DNA of 64,000 bases from Diabrotica undecimpunctata (GCF_040954645.1 NC_092806.1:80572641-80636640); one strand, 5' to 3'. Positions 16,080 to 28,903 are shown, counted from the first letter of the stretch. Notes: generated by a model from the letters alone, not told the origin. Numbers and translations are program-made.

Positions 16080-16770
16080 AAAAATTACTAAAGTTGTAAT
16101 AAATTCGTAAAAACCTAGCAGAACACTGTGGTATATCATAAATATTTTTAATTCTGCTAGCTTGAACCGTAAGCCAGCAGAATCGCTCCCCTTAAGGGTG
16201 GTTTGATGGTGAAAAAATATTAGGGTGGTAATAAATTTGTGATTTTGAATTCTGCTTGCTTGAACCTTAAGCCAGCAGAATCGTTCCCATTAAGGGTGGT
16301 TTGGTGGTGAAAAATTATTAGGGTGGTAATAAATTAGTGAAAAATGGGTGAAAAAATATGCCATCAACAAAAAGTTTTTTTTTTTTAATTCTGCTAGCTT
16401 GAACCTTAAGCCAGCAGAATCGCTCCCCTTAAGGTTGGTTTGGTGGTGAAAAATTATTAGGTGGTAATAAATTAGTAAAAAATGGGTGAAAAAATATGCC
16501 ATCAACAAAAACTTTTTTTATTTTATTATTCTGCTAGCTTGAACCTTAAGCCAGAAGAATCACTCTCCCATTAAAGGTGGTTTGGTGGTGAAAAATTATT
16601 AGGGTGGTAATAAATTAGTGAAAAATTGGTGGAAAAATATGCCATCAACAAAAATTTATTTTTTTGAATTCTGCTAGCTTGAACCTTAAGCCAGCAGAAT
16701 CGCTCCCCTTAAGGTTGATTTGGTGGTGAAAAATTATTAGGGTGGTAATAAATTAGTGAAAAATGGGTGA
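16080..16770. repeat. Subterminal tandem repeats, right arm (inverted)
   Basis: Five units of about 108-141 bp, the reverse complement of the left-arm units. The core GCCAGCAGAATCGCTCCCCT or a close variant lies near 16162, 16270, 16411, 16552 and 16690. Confidence 0.85.
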
Positions 16771-16839
16771 AAAAATATTACGTAGGTTAAATTGGATTCC
16801 GTTCATGTGTCCCCGCTAGCTAAGGGTCCTTCCTTGAAA

Positions 16840-18183
16840 GTACGGCACAGAGTATGTGTCAAGTTTTTTGAGAAAACTCTTTGCATTTCTAATGGTCCCA
16901 TAACGGCCTTACAAGGAACCAATTCAGCAGGTTGTTTTTTTAGTGAAGATAAAAGGGGTCGCAAAATCCCTGCAAACGCTACTAATGAAGAGTCTATCTA
17001 TCCAGTTGGTAAAAAAACATATTGAGTCATTCCCTGCTGTAGAGTGGCATTATACAAGGACCGCCAGTCAAAGACTGTATTTAAATGTTATCAATTAAAA
17101 AAATGTACAATCTCTATCTCGAAAGTCTAGCTGAAAATCAAAAGCCAGTCAGCCATTGGAAATACAGGCAAATTTTTGGCAATGACTATAATTACTCTTT
17201 TTTCGGTCCTAAAAAGGATCAATGTGCAGCATGCAGTAAATATAACATGGCAGATGCAACAAAAAAACAAGATTTAGAATTAGAATATTCAATACACTTA
17301 ATAAGGAAGAATGAATGCCATGAAGCAAAAAATACAGACAAAAAGTTATCTCAAAATGACAAGATATTTAAAACAGCAACGTTCAACCTTCAAAGTGTAC
17401 TGCAACTACCTTACTCCCCAGTATCCCTATTTTACTACTCTCGAAAATTGTGTGAGCACGCATCTAGCTACTGCTGGAATGAAGTTAATGGAAAGCGTGG
17501 CAGCAACGAAATTGGATCTATTCTGTTAAAGTATATTACAAACTTACCCTCCACAGTTCTGAAAATATCATTGTTTTCAGACACTTGTGGAGGTCAAAAT
17601 AGAAACCAGCAAGTGGCTGCTGCACTTCTCTATGCAGTGCATACTACGCACTTGGAATGCATACAACAGAAATTTTTGGAGTCAGGACATAGTCATATGG
17701 AGTATGGAGTGCGACTCTATGCATTCGGCGATAGAGCATTAAAAAAAAAAAAACGAACAGCTTTTATGATCGATTGGCTGGAAATATTTAGGTTAGCATG
17801 GTAGAAAATATTACAGAATGAGCCGTATGCAGTACGAGAACTTAAATATACAGATTTATATGATCTAAATAATTTGGCACGAACAATAATAAAAAATAGA
17901 ACGAAAGATGAAGACGGCTTGCACAGTATCCTGGCTAAAAATTAAATACTTCAAATTTGTAAAAGATCATGCCGATGTGTTTTTTTTTTAGATATGACCA
18001 TTCATCGCCGTATAAAAAAATAATTATTTCTTGTGGTCCAGGAAGAAGGAGTATTCGGGATATTTCGGAAATAAGGTTAAAATCTCTCTATAACGATTTA
18101 CTCCCAATTTCAACTTTGAAGTTACGAGATCTAGCCAAACTTTGCAACGAAAATCTCATACCAGATGGAAGTTCATCATTATA
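16840..18183 (+). pseudogene. DUF7869-type gene, 3' part
   Basis: This continues the gene broken at 5450. It reads VRHRVCVKFFEKTLCISNG, then a linker with a stop at 17023, then a long frame at 17085-17804. That frame holds the family stretch KDQCAACSKYNMADATKK and the conserved SDTCGGQNRNQQ motif with the downstream SGHSHMEYG (about residue 210). SDTCGGQN and SGHSHME look like acidic and His residues of a DDE-type nuclease fold (inference). A poly-A run at 17742 and a stop at 17804 precede further family-like pieces down to 18183 (GPGRRSIRDISEIRLKSLYN). There are several stops and frameshifts, so it is dead. Confidence 0.7.
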
Positions 18184-18189
18184 AAAATC

Positions 18190-18650
18190 TACCAACAAGT
18201 ACCTCTACAAATGACAACCTGCCAGAACCCAATTTTGATGAGAAACCAGAAGATTCAACATCAATTCATCCTTAAAATAAGTTTTTTTGTTATATTTTGT
18301 TTTGTTGTGTTCAATTTTACAGGTATTTATTATAATTTATAATAGTAAACGAAATAATAACATTTTTCATCACTTCCTATCTAGTTACTTTATCCCTAAG
18401 TACCAATCAGGAATATGATAGTTTGAGGTAAAATTCATTAAGTACATTTAGCTTAATAATTTTAAAGTTATTGAGTTCTGATCATTTCTTTTAAAACAGG
18501 ATAGTAAAGTAACACCTAACCTCCATAAATAATATCACTTCTATCTAGAGTAATCATAAATAAAATTATAAAGCAAAAAACGAACAAAATGTTGAATATC
18601 TCGTACTTATTTTGCAGTTAGTGAGTTTTACCTCTATATAAACGAAATAT
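18190..18650. other. AT-rich spacer
   Basis: Between the DUF7869-type remnant and the decayed mariner element. No ORF or repeat is recognised. Confidence 0.5.
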
Positions 18651-18654
18651 AAGA

Positions 18655-20785
18655 AATTATATTTTGATGCACACTTTGATGTATGCAATAGAGGGCGCCA
18701 TATATGTCACATATGTGACATAAATTTGCACTTAACTTTTTTGCTCTTCAAGTTACCTGTATTTTTGACAAAAAATATTAAAGATGCATTATTTTAACAA
18801 AAAAAGGTATACTTGTTAATAACTTCAAAATTCAACAGTTTTCGAGATAATCGCATTTTACAAATCAGCTGCATAATTCTGATTTAATGCAATTACTCCA
18901 GGCAACGAAGGAAAAATAGACAAAAACATCAATACTTCTTAATTTTGGTATGAAATAGCTTTAACTAAAGTTAATAGATAACGAACTATTAAATAAAATA
19001 AATACATATGTATATCAGCAGGATAATTAATAATAGGATTTGACAAAATAACAGAATAATAGGATTTTACCTCAAACATTTTACGTTTTATATTAAATTA
19101 GTCATAATCAAAACATTTTTTGCAAACCAAATTAAGAAATAGTTAAACTAAATAACATAACTTTTTGTCAAAGTAAGTGTTCAATATGTACACCATTTTC
19201 TTTAATTCATTTGTCAATATATTCCATAAAAGATCGTCTCATATTAAATAGCAGCATTGGTTCTAAAGAAACTGCTACAGTATTTATTTCTTCCCATAGT
19301 TGGTTGCGAATATTATGAGATTCTTATAGACACGTTGTTTTAATGCGTCCCATACACCAAAATCAAGCGGACCATACACCAAAATCAAGCGGATTAAATT
19401 CTGGGCTACGTGGTGGCTATAATATATAATGGATGAATATATTCTTTTGGATACATATCCAAATCTTATGGAATATTATGGAACTACATCTTATTTGTCG
19501 CAGAGATTGATTAATATAATAAACTGTGATGTATCTTGTTTATTGGTTACTTATATACACACACGGAATAACGTATCGATGACATTACTTATTTATATGG
19601 TTACGTTACAGCGTATGAGTAATTATAATTACATCTCGAGCAAATGGACTATTATGACTTACTAACGAACTAATATCATGCTAAACTGAATTGCCTGTGT
19701 GTTTACTATATTTATAACAGTATCGGTTATTAGGCCAACGATGATGTTATTGTAAAAATGCTGAGTCTTTAAGGTTAGATTTGTAGCAAAACTATTATGA
19801 AACAAGACACATATGTGTTATTCAATACCTGTGCTCTATTTTCTAATTGTCCTAATAAAAATCGGTAAACAGTTTTCGTAATTAATAATAAGTATTCTTT
19901 TGGGATTTTTTATGAATTAAATAATTATATCAATATCTCATCACATTGCCAAGGAATATGACTACCACGACCAATCCAACGTTCAGAAAAGTATGTTCTC
20001 ACTGCCCTCTCTCTAGAATGGGGTGGTGTACCATCTTGCATAAACCACATATTTTGGATTCTCAGCATTTTACAATAGAGCAAAAATAAAACAACGCCAG
20101 TATAGAAACTTAAGAAGCGAAAGAAAAAGGAAATTGTAAACATAATGACGGCCTTCATGAATACGGATACGGTACTTAAAGAAGAAGAAAAAATATTTTC
20201 TACAATAAGACATTTAGCAGCCATAACAAAGCATTTTGTGATGTTACATTATCATCTTTGGGCTGTTTTAATAATAATAAACGGTTAATTATGCTTATTC
20301 ACAGGTATTCAGTGCTTTACCGCACAAATATCACAACTAAAAATTATTCAGCTGACTTTTAAAATGCAATGATCTCGAAAACGGTTTAATTTTAAAGTTA
20401 TTAACTAGTACACCTTTTCTTTGTAGAAATAATGTATCTTTAATATCTTTTAACACAAATAGAGCTAACTTAAAGAGCAAAAAGTTAAGCGCAAATTTAT
20501 GCCACAAATGTGGCATATGTGGCGCCCTCTATCAGTTACATTAAAGTATGTATAAAATTATAATTTATCCTACTCAAAAGCATCCAATCGTTAATTTTTG
20601 TTCATATATATTTACAAACGTAAAAGTTATAGCGAAAAATAAAATTTTAAATTTACACTTTAACACCCTGTATCTTTCTTAATATCAACAATTTATAAAA
20701 GCAAGTTGGCTTAAATCGTAATATTTTAAAGTGCAGAATCTACGGTTTCTGTTTGTACAATTACTTACGGACCACCCTGTATAAT
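18655..20785 (-). mobile_element. Decayed mariner-like element 1
   Basis: Diverged inverted repeats mark both ends. Left near 18685-18860 is ATAGAGGGCGCCATATATGT, an ACTTTTTTGCTCTTCAAG stretch and TTTTCGAGATAATCGCATTTTA. Right at 20370-20540 is the reverse complement, with TGTGGCGCCCTCTAT. The right border is GGACCACCCTGTA at about 20785, a typical mariner-type end. The outer left end is missing. The enclosed - strand coding remnant supports the class. A relative lies at 52640-54563. Confidence 0.7.
19190..20224 (-). pseudogene. Mariner-like transposase remnant
   Basis: On the - strand, NMWFMQDGTPPHSRERAVRT and SERWIGRGSHIP (20060-19950) are the second catalytic Asp block of IS630/Tc1/mariner transposases. 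Lower down, near 19400-19290, PEFNPLDFGVWDALKQRVYK is the third catalytic Asp block, with a 20-bp duplication (CATACACCAAAATCAAGCGG). The segment between is shifted and interrupted. The first Asp block is not legible. Confidence 0.7.
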
Positions 20786-21103
20786 GTTATGAGAAATTAA
20801 ATGAGAAATATAAAATTAATTACGGTGAGAGAATTGGCACAATATACAATATATTGAGACATCGGTGGCGTTGGTTATAACCACTCTGATGGAAACTGTA
20901 CAATATATATAGCCAGTCATTAGCTGTTTAATTAATATAGGGTTTGGGAAATTCAGATTTAAATTAAGTTCAAAGTTAAACAAATCTTATGAAAGAGTTA
21001 CGACTTACTTATCGGGCATAAGAAGGCTCATCTAGAATGTAAAATTATGTAGCTCACCACCACCCTCAAGGAATCCATTTATTCAAGTATGAAAATATAT
21101 AAC

Positions 21104-21110
<7 letters not shown>

Positions 21111-21181
<71 letters not shown>
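21111..21181. repeat. (TA)n run before LINE copy 1
   Basis: About 70 bp of TA repeat directly before the LINE 5' end (AGGATTGGCAACACGG). Confidence 0.95.
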
Positions 21182-21184
<3 letters not shown>

Positions 21185-21610
21185 ATTGGCAACACGGTAA
21201 CCAAAACGTAAACAAATATTTTATTTGTCGTCTGCAATAAACTCAATTTCTGAGAGTTGTAACGGGAAATAAATTATTGAAAATATCCAGTGAACAATAT
21301 AAGACATTAAGTGAAGGAGAGTGCTAAGAAAAAAACTTTAAAATCGGTGAAATTACATCCGAAAACACCAAGGCCCTATAAAAAGTAAGATCGCTGTAAT
21401 CACAGCCACCTAAAGCTTACGGTAAGCTTTAGGTGGCTGTGCTGTAATTGATAAGCCTAATTAACATCAAAACATAGAAACGAAACTCTGACCCTTTGAA
21501 ATTGCGACGTTGCCGTTGTCAGTAGACTTTCGGGGTAGACACAGAAAAATAACAACGGTTAATAAACATAAAATAAATACGGTAAACGCTGTCTTCTCTG
21601 AACTGTTTAG

Positions 21611-22418
21611 GTGGAAGACAGTGTTTGGCGCCGGAAAATGGAAAAATACATGAAACATTTAGACAGTGATGATACACTTTCAGAAGGATGGGCAAAAAGG
21701 AAGGACAGATATAAAGACAGCGAGGAAGAAGATAACATTTTCAGAAAGAGCAAGAAGTTCTCAAAAATGAGGCAACAAAAATTGATCAATTACTAATAAT
21801 GGTGAGCCACCTCACCGATGATATTATGGAAATAAATAGAAATCAAAAAGAATGCAAGGAAACGATAGAAAAGCTCATAATGGAAAACAGAGAGCTGAGA
21901 AAAGAAAATTCAGAACTAAAACAAGAAAATATAGAGATCAAGGAAGAACTCAGAGAAATAACAAAAAACATTGAAGTTATGGAAAAATACCGACGAATAA
22001 ATAACATAGTTATGTACGGCCTAAAGATAGACACATATGAGCAAGCAGGGTTAAAAGGAACAATCAATAATTTCATCAAACAACATTAGGAGTAGAGGTT
22101 AAAATAAGGAATGCTCACAAGTTAGGCGAAAAAACATGCCTAATTGAATTGGAAAACCAAGAAGAAAAAAGAAAAATAATGGAAAAAAAGCACAAGTTAA
22201 AAGAAATTAAAGAGTACAAAATATATATCAACGAAGATGCAACCATAAAAGAACGAGAAATACAGAAAACAATTAGAAACATTGCTCAAGAAGAAAGAAA
22301 TAAAGGAAATGAAGTCAAGATTGGAGTAAAAAAAATATGGGTAAATAACAGCGAATGGAAGTGGAATGACAAAGAAGGCGCAATATGTAAAAAAAAACAT
22401 CAAAAAACTAGCAACTAA
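21611..22418 (+). pseudogene. LINE ORF1 (copy 1), coiled-coil protein
   Basis: Three pieces in shifting frames: MEDSVWRRKMEKYMKHLDSD (21611-21796), MVSHLTDDIMEINRNQKECK with a Lys/Glu-rich heptad-like coiled coil (21799-22089), and ENQEEKRKIMEKKHKLKEIK (22149-22418). This matches the plan of LINE ORF1 proteins that bind RNA as coiled-coil oligomers (family knowledge). Frameshifts near 21765 and 22075 break it. Confidence 0.65.
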
Positions 22419-22490
22419 ATGTACTACTGGAATAAAGTTGACGAAACAAGCACAGAACAAGGTTAGCGATAATACAAAAAAAGGAAAAAA

Positions 22491-23494
22491 ATGATAACCG
22501 GACAAAAACACAAGAAAACATTACGAAAAGAACACTTACTTTTAGGAACATGGAATGTAAGAGGCACATATGGAGAAGGCAAACTTAAACACTTAGCGAG
22601 AGAAATCGAAAAGTTCCATTTTGACATAGTAGCTGACGAAACAGCTGGGAAATGATATATTAGAAATAGAAGATACAATGTTTTTTAACAGCGGCGGAAA
22701 GAATCGAACGTTAGGCACAGGTTTTATGATAAGAAAAGAGCTAGAAGAAGCAATAGTAGAGTTTAAACCAGTATCAGACCGCATATGTAGTATCAGGTTC
22801 AAGAGAAAATACCAAAAAATCACCCTCATAAATATTCACGCGCCTTCAGAAGAAAAAGATAATGATGTCAAAGAATGTTTCTACAATGAATTAAACAGAA
22901 CAATCGAAAATATACCCAGATATGATATGAAAATTATTCTAGGCGACGCAAATGCCAAAATAGGGAAGGAAGAAGTATTTAGACCGACAATAGGAAAATA
23001 TAGTAAACACAATGAAACTAATGAGAATGGACAATTCCTGATAGATTTCGCAAGAGAAAAAAATATGATCATAATGAGCACATATTTCAAAAGAAAAGAA
23101 ATACACAAGGAAACATGGATATCGCCAGATAGAAAGACTAAAAACCAAATAGACCACGTGCTCATCGAAAAAGAAGAACAGCAATGTATAAAGAAGATAA
23201 GAACCTACAGAGGACCAGACGCCGACTCAGATCATTACATGGTGGACATCAAAATTAAGCAACTGATACCAGAAAACAAAAACAAAATAAAAAAAAAAGA
23301 AATGTATACATAGCCCAATTCGATTAGCAACAAAGAAAGAGCAAGAAATATACGAGGAAACAATGGAAAGAGAACTAAAAAAGATACAAATAGAAGAGCA
23401 AACTGAGAACAAATGGGAAAACATAAAGCAAATAATGAACAAAGCAGCAAAAGAATGTGATAAACAAGAGAATAAAAAGAGGAAAGACTGGTTC
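22491..23494 (+). pseudogene. LINE ORF2 endonuclease domain (copy 1)
   Basis: From the ATG at 22491: LLLGTWNVRGTYGEGKLKHL, then a frameshift and stop near 22650, then 22678-23313 with APE-type endonuclease motifs INIHAP, ILGDANAKIG and IDHVLIE, and finally DADSDHYMV (SDH). The domain nicks target DNA to prime reverse transcription. It ends at the duplication junction, without RT. Confidence 0.8.
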
Positions 23495-24476
23495 TTTAAA
23501 CTGGTCTGGTAAACATAATGACGGCCTTCATGAATACGGATACGGTACTTAAAGAAGAAGAAAAAATATTTTCTACAATAAGACATTTAGCAGCCATAAC
23601 AAAGCATTTTGTGATGTTACATTATCATCTTTGGGCTGTTTTAATAATAATAAACGGTTAATTATGCTTATTCACAGGTATTCAGTGCTTTACCGCACAA
23701 ATATCACAACTAAAAATTATTCAGCTGACTTTTAAAATGCAATGATCTCGAAAACGGTTTAATTTTAAAGTTATTAACTAGTACACCTTTTCTTTGTAGA
23801 AATAATGTATCTTTAATATCTTTTAACACAAATAGAGCTAACTTAAAGAGCAAAAAGTTAAGCGCAAATTTATGCCACAAATGTGGCATATGTGGCGCCC
23901 TCTATCAGTTACATTAAAGTATGTATAAAATTATAATTTATCCTACTCAAAAGCATCCAATCGTTAATTTTTGTTCATATATATTTACAAACGTAAAAGT
24001 TATAGCGAAAAATAAAATTTTAAATTTACACTTTAACACCCTGTATCTTTCTTAATATCAACAATTTATAAAAGCAAGTTGGCTTAAATCGTAATATTTT
24101 AAAGTGCAGAATCTACGGTTTCTGTTTGTACAATTACTTACGGACCACCCTGTATAATGTTATGAGAAATTAAATGAGAAATATAAAATTAATTACGGTG
24201 AGAGAATTGGCACAATATACAATATATTGAGACATCGGTGGCGTTGGTTATAACCACTCTGATGGAAACTGTACAATATATATAGCCAGTCATTAGCTGT
24301 TTAATTAATATAGGGTTTGGGAAATTCAGATTTAAATTAAGTTCAAAGTTAAACAAATCTTATGAAAGAGTTACGACTTACTTATCGGGCATAAGAAGGC
24401 TCATCTAGAATGTAAAATTATGTAGCTCACCACCACCCTCAAGGAATCCATTTATTCAAGTATGAAAATATATAAC

Positions 24477-24481
<5 letters not shown>

Positions 24482-24570
<89 letters not shown>
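24482..24570. repeat. (TA)n run before LINE copy 2
   Basis: About 89 bp of TA repeat, the longer counterpart of 21111-21181. Confidence 0.95.
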
Positions 24571-24573
<3 letters not shown>

Positions 24574-24999
24574 ATTGGCAACACGGTAACCAAAACGTAA
24601 ACAAATATTTTATTTGTCGTCTGCAATAAACTCAATTTCTGAGAGTTGTAACGGGAAATAAATTATTGAAAATATCCAGTGAACAATATAAGACATTAAG
24701 TGAAGGAGAGTGCTAAGAAAAAAACTTTAAAATCGGTGAAATTACATCCGAAAACACCAAGGCCCTATAAAAAGTAAGATCGCTGTAATCACAGCCACCT
24801 AAAGCTTACGGTAAGCTTTAGGTGGCTGTGCTGTAATTGATAAGCCTAATTAACATCAAAACATAGAAACGAAACTCTGACCCTTTGAAATTGCGACGTT
24901 GCCGTTGTCAGTAGACTTTCGGGGTAGACACAGAAAAATAACAACGGTTAATAAACATAAAATAAATACGGTAAACGCTGTCTTCTCTGAACTGTTTAG

Positions 25000-25807
25000 G
25001 TGGAAGACAGTGTTTGGCGCCGGAAAATGGAAAAATACATGAAACATTTAGACAGTGATGATACACTTTCAGAAGGATGGGCAAAAAGGAAGGACAGATA
25101 TAAAGACAGCGAGGAAGAAGATAACATTTTCAGAAAGAGCAAGAAGTTCTCAAAAATGAGGCAACAAAAATTGATCAATTACTAATAATGGTGAGCCACC
25201 TCACCGATGATATTATGGAAATAAATAGAAATCAAAAAGAATGCAAGGAAACGATAGAAAAGCTCATAATGGAAAACAGAGAGCTGAGAAAAGAAAATTC
25301 AGAACTAAAACAAGAAAATATAGAGATCAAGGAAGAACTCAGAGAAATAACAAAAAACATTGAAGTTATGGAAAAATACCGACGAATAAATAACATAGTT
25401 ATGTACGGCCTAAAGATAGACACATATGAGCAAGCAGGGTTAAAAGGAACAATCAATAATTTCATCAAACAACATTAGGAGTAGAGGTTAAAATAAGGAA
25501 TGCTCACAAGTTAGGCGAAAAAACATGCCTAATTGAATTGGAAAACCAAGAAGAAAAAAGAAAAATAATGGAAAAAAAGCACAAGTTAAAAGAAATTAAA
25601 GAGTACAAAATATATATCAACGAAGATGCAACCATAAAAGAACGAGAAATACAGAAAACAATTAGAAACATTGCTCAAGAAGAAAGAAATAAAGGAAATG
25701 AAGTCAAGATTGGAGTAAAAAAAATATGGGTAAATAACAGCGAATGGAAGTGGAATGACAAAGAAGGCGCAATATGTAAAAAAAAACATCAAAAAACTAG
25801 CAACTAA
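25000..25807 (+). pseudogene. LINE ORF1 (copy 2), coiled-coil protein
   Basis: Same three pieces as copy 1 at 25000-25185, 25188-25478 and 25538-25807, with the same two frameshifts. A Lys/Glu/Leu-rich stretch with LIMENRELRKENSELKQENI forms the probable coiled coil. No zinc knuckle is seen. Confidence 0.65.
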
Positions 25808-25879
25808 ATGTACTACTGGAATAAAGTTGACGAAACAAGCACAGAACAAGGTTAGCGATAATACAAAAAAAGGAAAAAA

Positions 25880-28836
25880 ATGATAACCGGACAAAAACAC
25901 AAGAAAACATTACGAAAAGAACACTTACTTTTAGGAACATGGAATGTAAGAGGCACATATGGAGAAGGCAAACTTAAACACTTAGCGAGAGAAATCGAAA
26001 AGTTCCATTTTGACATAGTAGCTGACGAAACAGCTGGGAAATGATATATTAGAAATAGAAGATACAATGTTTTTTAACAGCGGCGGAAAGAATCGAACGT
26101 TAGGCACAGGTTTTATGATAAGAAAAGAGCTAGAAGAAGCAATAGTAGAGTTTAAACCAGTATCAGACCGCATATGTAGTATCAGGTTCAAGAGAAAATA
26201 CCAAAAAATCACCCTCATAAATATTCACGCGCCTTCAGAAGAAAAAGATAATGATGTCAAAGAATGTTTCTACAATGAATTAAACAGAACAATCGAAAAT
26301 ATACCCAGATATGATATGAAAATTATTCTAGGCGACGCAAATGCCAAAATAGGGAAGGAAGAAGTATTTAGACCGACAATAGGAAAATATAGTAAACACA
26401 ATGAAACTAATGAGAATGGACAATTCCTGATAGATTTCGCAAGAGAAAAAAATATGATCATAATGAGCACATATTTCAAAAGAAAAGAAATACACAAGGA
26501 AACATGGATATCGCCAGATAGAAAGACTAAAAACCAAATAGACCACGTGCTCATCGAAAAAGAAGAACAGCAATGTATAAAGAAGATAAGAACCTACAGA
26601 GGACCAGACGCCGACTCAGATCATTACATGGTGGACATCAAAATTAAGCAACTGATACCAGAAAACAAAAACAAAATAAAAAAAAAAAGAAATGTATACA
26701 TAGCCCAATTCGATTAGCAACAAAGAAAGAGCAAGAAATATACGAGGAAACAATGGAAAGAGAACTAAAAAAGATACAAATAGAAGAGCAAACTGAGAAC
26801 AAATGGGAAAACATAAAGCAAATAATGAACAAAGCAGCAAAAGAATGTGATAAACAAGAGAATAAAAAGAGGAAAGACTGGTTCGACATAGATTGCAAAA
26901 AAGAAATAGAAATAAAATCATTAAGGATGGAAATGATCACGAAAGAAACAACAGAGACAAAGAATAGATATAGGGAGCAAAGACAAAAAGTAAAGAGGGT
27001 GCTGAGAGAAAAGAAGAGAAAACACATAGAAAATAAGCTAAAAGAAATACAAGAGAATTACAGAAATAAAAAAATAAAAAACCCATATCAAGGTGCTAGA
27101 AATGAAAAAAAAAGGTTTCCAACAAAAACCCATATTCGTTAAAAACAAAGCAGGAAATAATATAAGCGGGGAAGCAGAAATAGCCGAAAGATGGAAAGAG
27201 TATTTTGATGAATTACTAAATGGCAATAATAAGTCAAACCAAAGAGAATGTATGGAAGCAGAAGCAAGAATCGAACACTTAGAAGACATAGAAGATAATT
27301 CACCCAGCAAAGAACAAATCGAGGAAATCATAAAAAATCTGAAAAACAACAAATCCCCTGGAAGCGATAACATAACAGCAGAGATGATGAAATATGGTGG
27401 AAAACTGCTATATAATTGGATATACAAGATCATAAAGGAGATATGGATAAAAGAACGAATACCAGAAGATTGGAAGGAAGCCATTATTTGCCCATTACAC
27501 AAAAAAGGAGACAAAACAGAATGCAGTAATTACAGAGGAGTAGCGTTACTAAATACCGTATATAAAATCCTATCAAAATCCATAAAAGATAAGCTAGAAA
27601 AAGAAGTTGAAAATATAATAGGCGAATATTAGTGCGGATTTAGACGAGGGAGAAGCACAACGGACCAAGTATTCATAATCAGAGAATTACAAGCAGAAAG
27701 CTATGAACACAACTTACCAACGATAGCGCTATTCATCGTCTTCCAGCAAGCATACGATAGAATTAAAAGGAAGGAATTAAAAGAGACCCTTGAGGAACTG
27801 GGAGTTAGCAGAAAGTTGCGTATCATGATACATCTTACTTTAGAGAATACAGAAAACAGAGTCAAAGTAAACAATCATGTATCAGACAAATTTACAGTAA
27901 ACGAAGGATTAAGGCAGGGCGATCCTTTGTCATCATTACTCTTCAATTTATGCCTAGAAAAAATAATGCGAGAAGCGAAAATCAATAGAGAAGGACTCCT
28001 ATATCATAAAAGACACCAAGTTTTGGCATTTGCGGATGATATAGTGTTGCTGGCAAGAGGAAAAAAAAGAGCTACAGGAGATAGTACAGAGAATAGTAAA
28101 AGCAGCAAAGAAAATGGGACTTTACATAAATGAAACTAAAACAAAATGTATGCAGTGGACAGATTATCAGTTCAGGGATGGACAAAAGTTTAAAGTAGAA
28201 GTAGAAGAAAGATTATCATACGAATTCGAAATGGTTGAAAGATTTACATACCTAGGTACAATAATATCACGCAAACCTAACATTAAAGAAGAAATACAAG
28301 CTAGAATAATGGTAGGCAATAGAAGTGTACATGCTCTTAGTGGAATGTTGGAAAGCAAGCTTTTATCAAGAAAGGCAAAAATACAGTTATACAAAACAAC
28401 TATACAACCAATAGTAACGTACTGCAGTGAGACATGGACAATGACAAAAAATGAACAAAATTTACTGGATATATGGGAAGGGAAAATCCTGAGGAAGATA
28501 TATGGAGGAATAATAAGGGACGGTTTATGGATAAGAAGATCAAATGATGAGTTAAAGAAATTATATAATCAACCTAACATAATAGGAGTCATAAAGGCAC
28601 AGAGACTAAGATGGCGAGGTCACCTAGAAAGGATGTCGAACACGAGGACTCCAAAAAGGGTACTGAACTACACTATAACTTTAAAAAAGAGAAAAGGAAG
28701 GCCAAAAAATAGATGGAATCAGGAGGTAGAAAAAGATATGGAAGAAATTGGACTAGAAGGCCAGAAAAGAAAAATGAATAACATAAAAGAATGGAGAAAA
28801 ATCACATATCGAGCCAGAGAAGATCTCAGTACATAA
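25880..28836 (+). pseudogene. LINE ORF2, endonuclease and reverse transcriptase
   Basis: Endonuclease at 25880-26700 (GTWNVRG, INIHAP, GDANAKIG, NQIDHV, SDHYM). RT at about 27300-28140: NKSPGSDNITAEMMKYG, WKEAIICPLHKKGDKTECSN, YRGVALLN, a LRQGDPLSSLLFNLCLEK block and LAFADDIVLLARG (motif C intact). In motif A the expected IDF reads IVF (27734-27742), so the first catalytic Asp is replaced by Val. The C-terminus at 28114-28836 has TYLGTIIS, YGGIIR, QRLRWRGHLERMSN and KRKGRPKNRW. Frames change near 26040, 26720, 27100, 27630 (TAG), 27820 and 28100. Confidence 0.85.
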
Positions 28837-28900
28837 AGGAAAGCGAAAATGAAGAAAGAACAAACTTTTTAACCCATGGGCCTCTAAGGCCTTTAGTGCT

Positions 28901-28903
<3 letters not shown>

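Larger units (their letters stand above)
20136..23494 (+). repeat. Tandem duplication, copy 1
   Basis: This 3.36 kb segment, from GTAAACATAATGACGG to AAAGACTGGTTC, is repeated at 23509-26884. The copies look the same apart from TA-run length (about 16 bp longer in copy 2) and one A in an A-run. It covers the right end of mariner-like element 1, a spacer, a TA run and the 5' half of an RTE-like LINE. Confidence 0.95.
21182..23494 (+). mobile_element. RTE-like LINE, 5' half (duplicated copy)
   Basis: Identical in content to 24571-26884: 5' UTR with a 41-nt hairpin, ORF1 and the endonuclease part of ORF2. It breaks off after AAAGACTGGTTC where the duplicated mariner end follows. Confidence 0.85.
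23509..26884 (+). repeat. Tandem duplication, copy 2
   Basis: Direct repeat of 20136-23494. A 14-bp filler (TTTAAACTGGTCTG, 23495-23508) sits at the junction and is absent at the outer borders. Copy 2 continues into the rest of the LINE, so it holds the original 3' side, and copy 1 holds the original 5' side. Confidence 0.95.
24571..28903 (+). mobile_element. RTE-like LINE, full-length but defective
   Basis: A 4.3 kb element from AGGATTGGCAAC to GTGCTATTG, flanked on both sides by TA runs (24482-24570 and 28904-28979). It holds a 5' UTR, a coiled-coil ORF1 and an ORF2 with APE-type endonuclease, reverse transcriptase and a C-terminal basic region. There are many frameshifts. Endonuclease and RT layout and the C-terminal WRGHLERM and RKGRPKNRW motifs fit RTE-like insect elements, but the clade is inferred only. 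No poly-A tail is present. Confidence 0.8.

Noticed and set aside
22939..23586. Hydrophobic - frames opposite the LINE (also at 26270-27514)
   Set aside because: They are shadows of the A-rich LINE coding strand.
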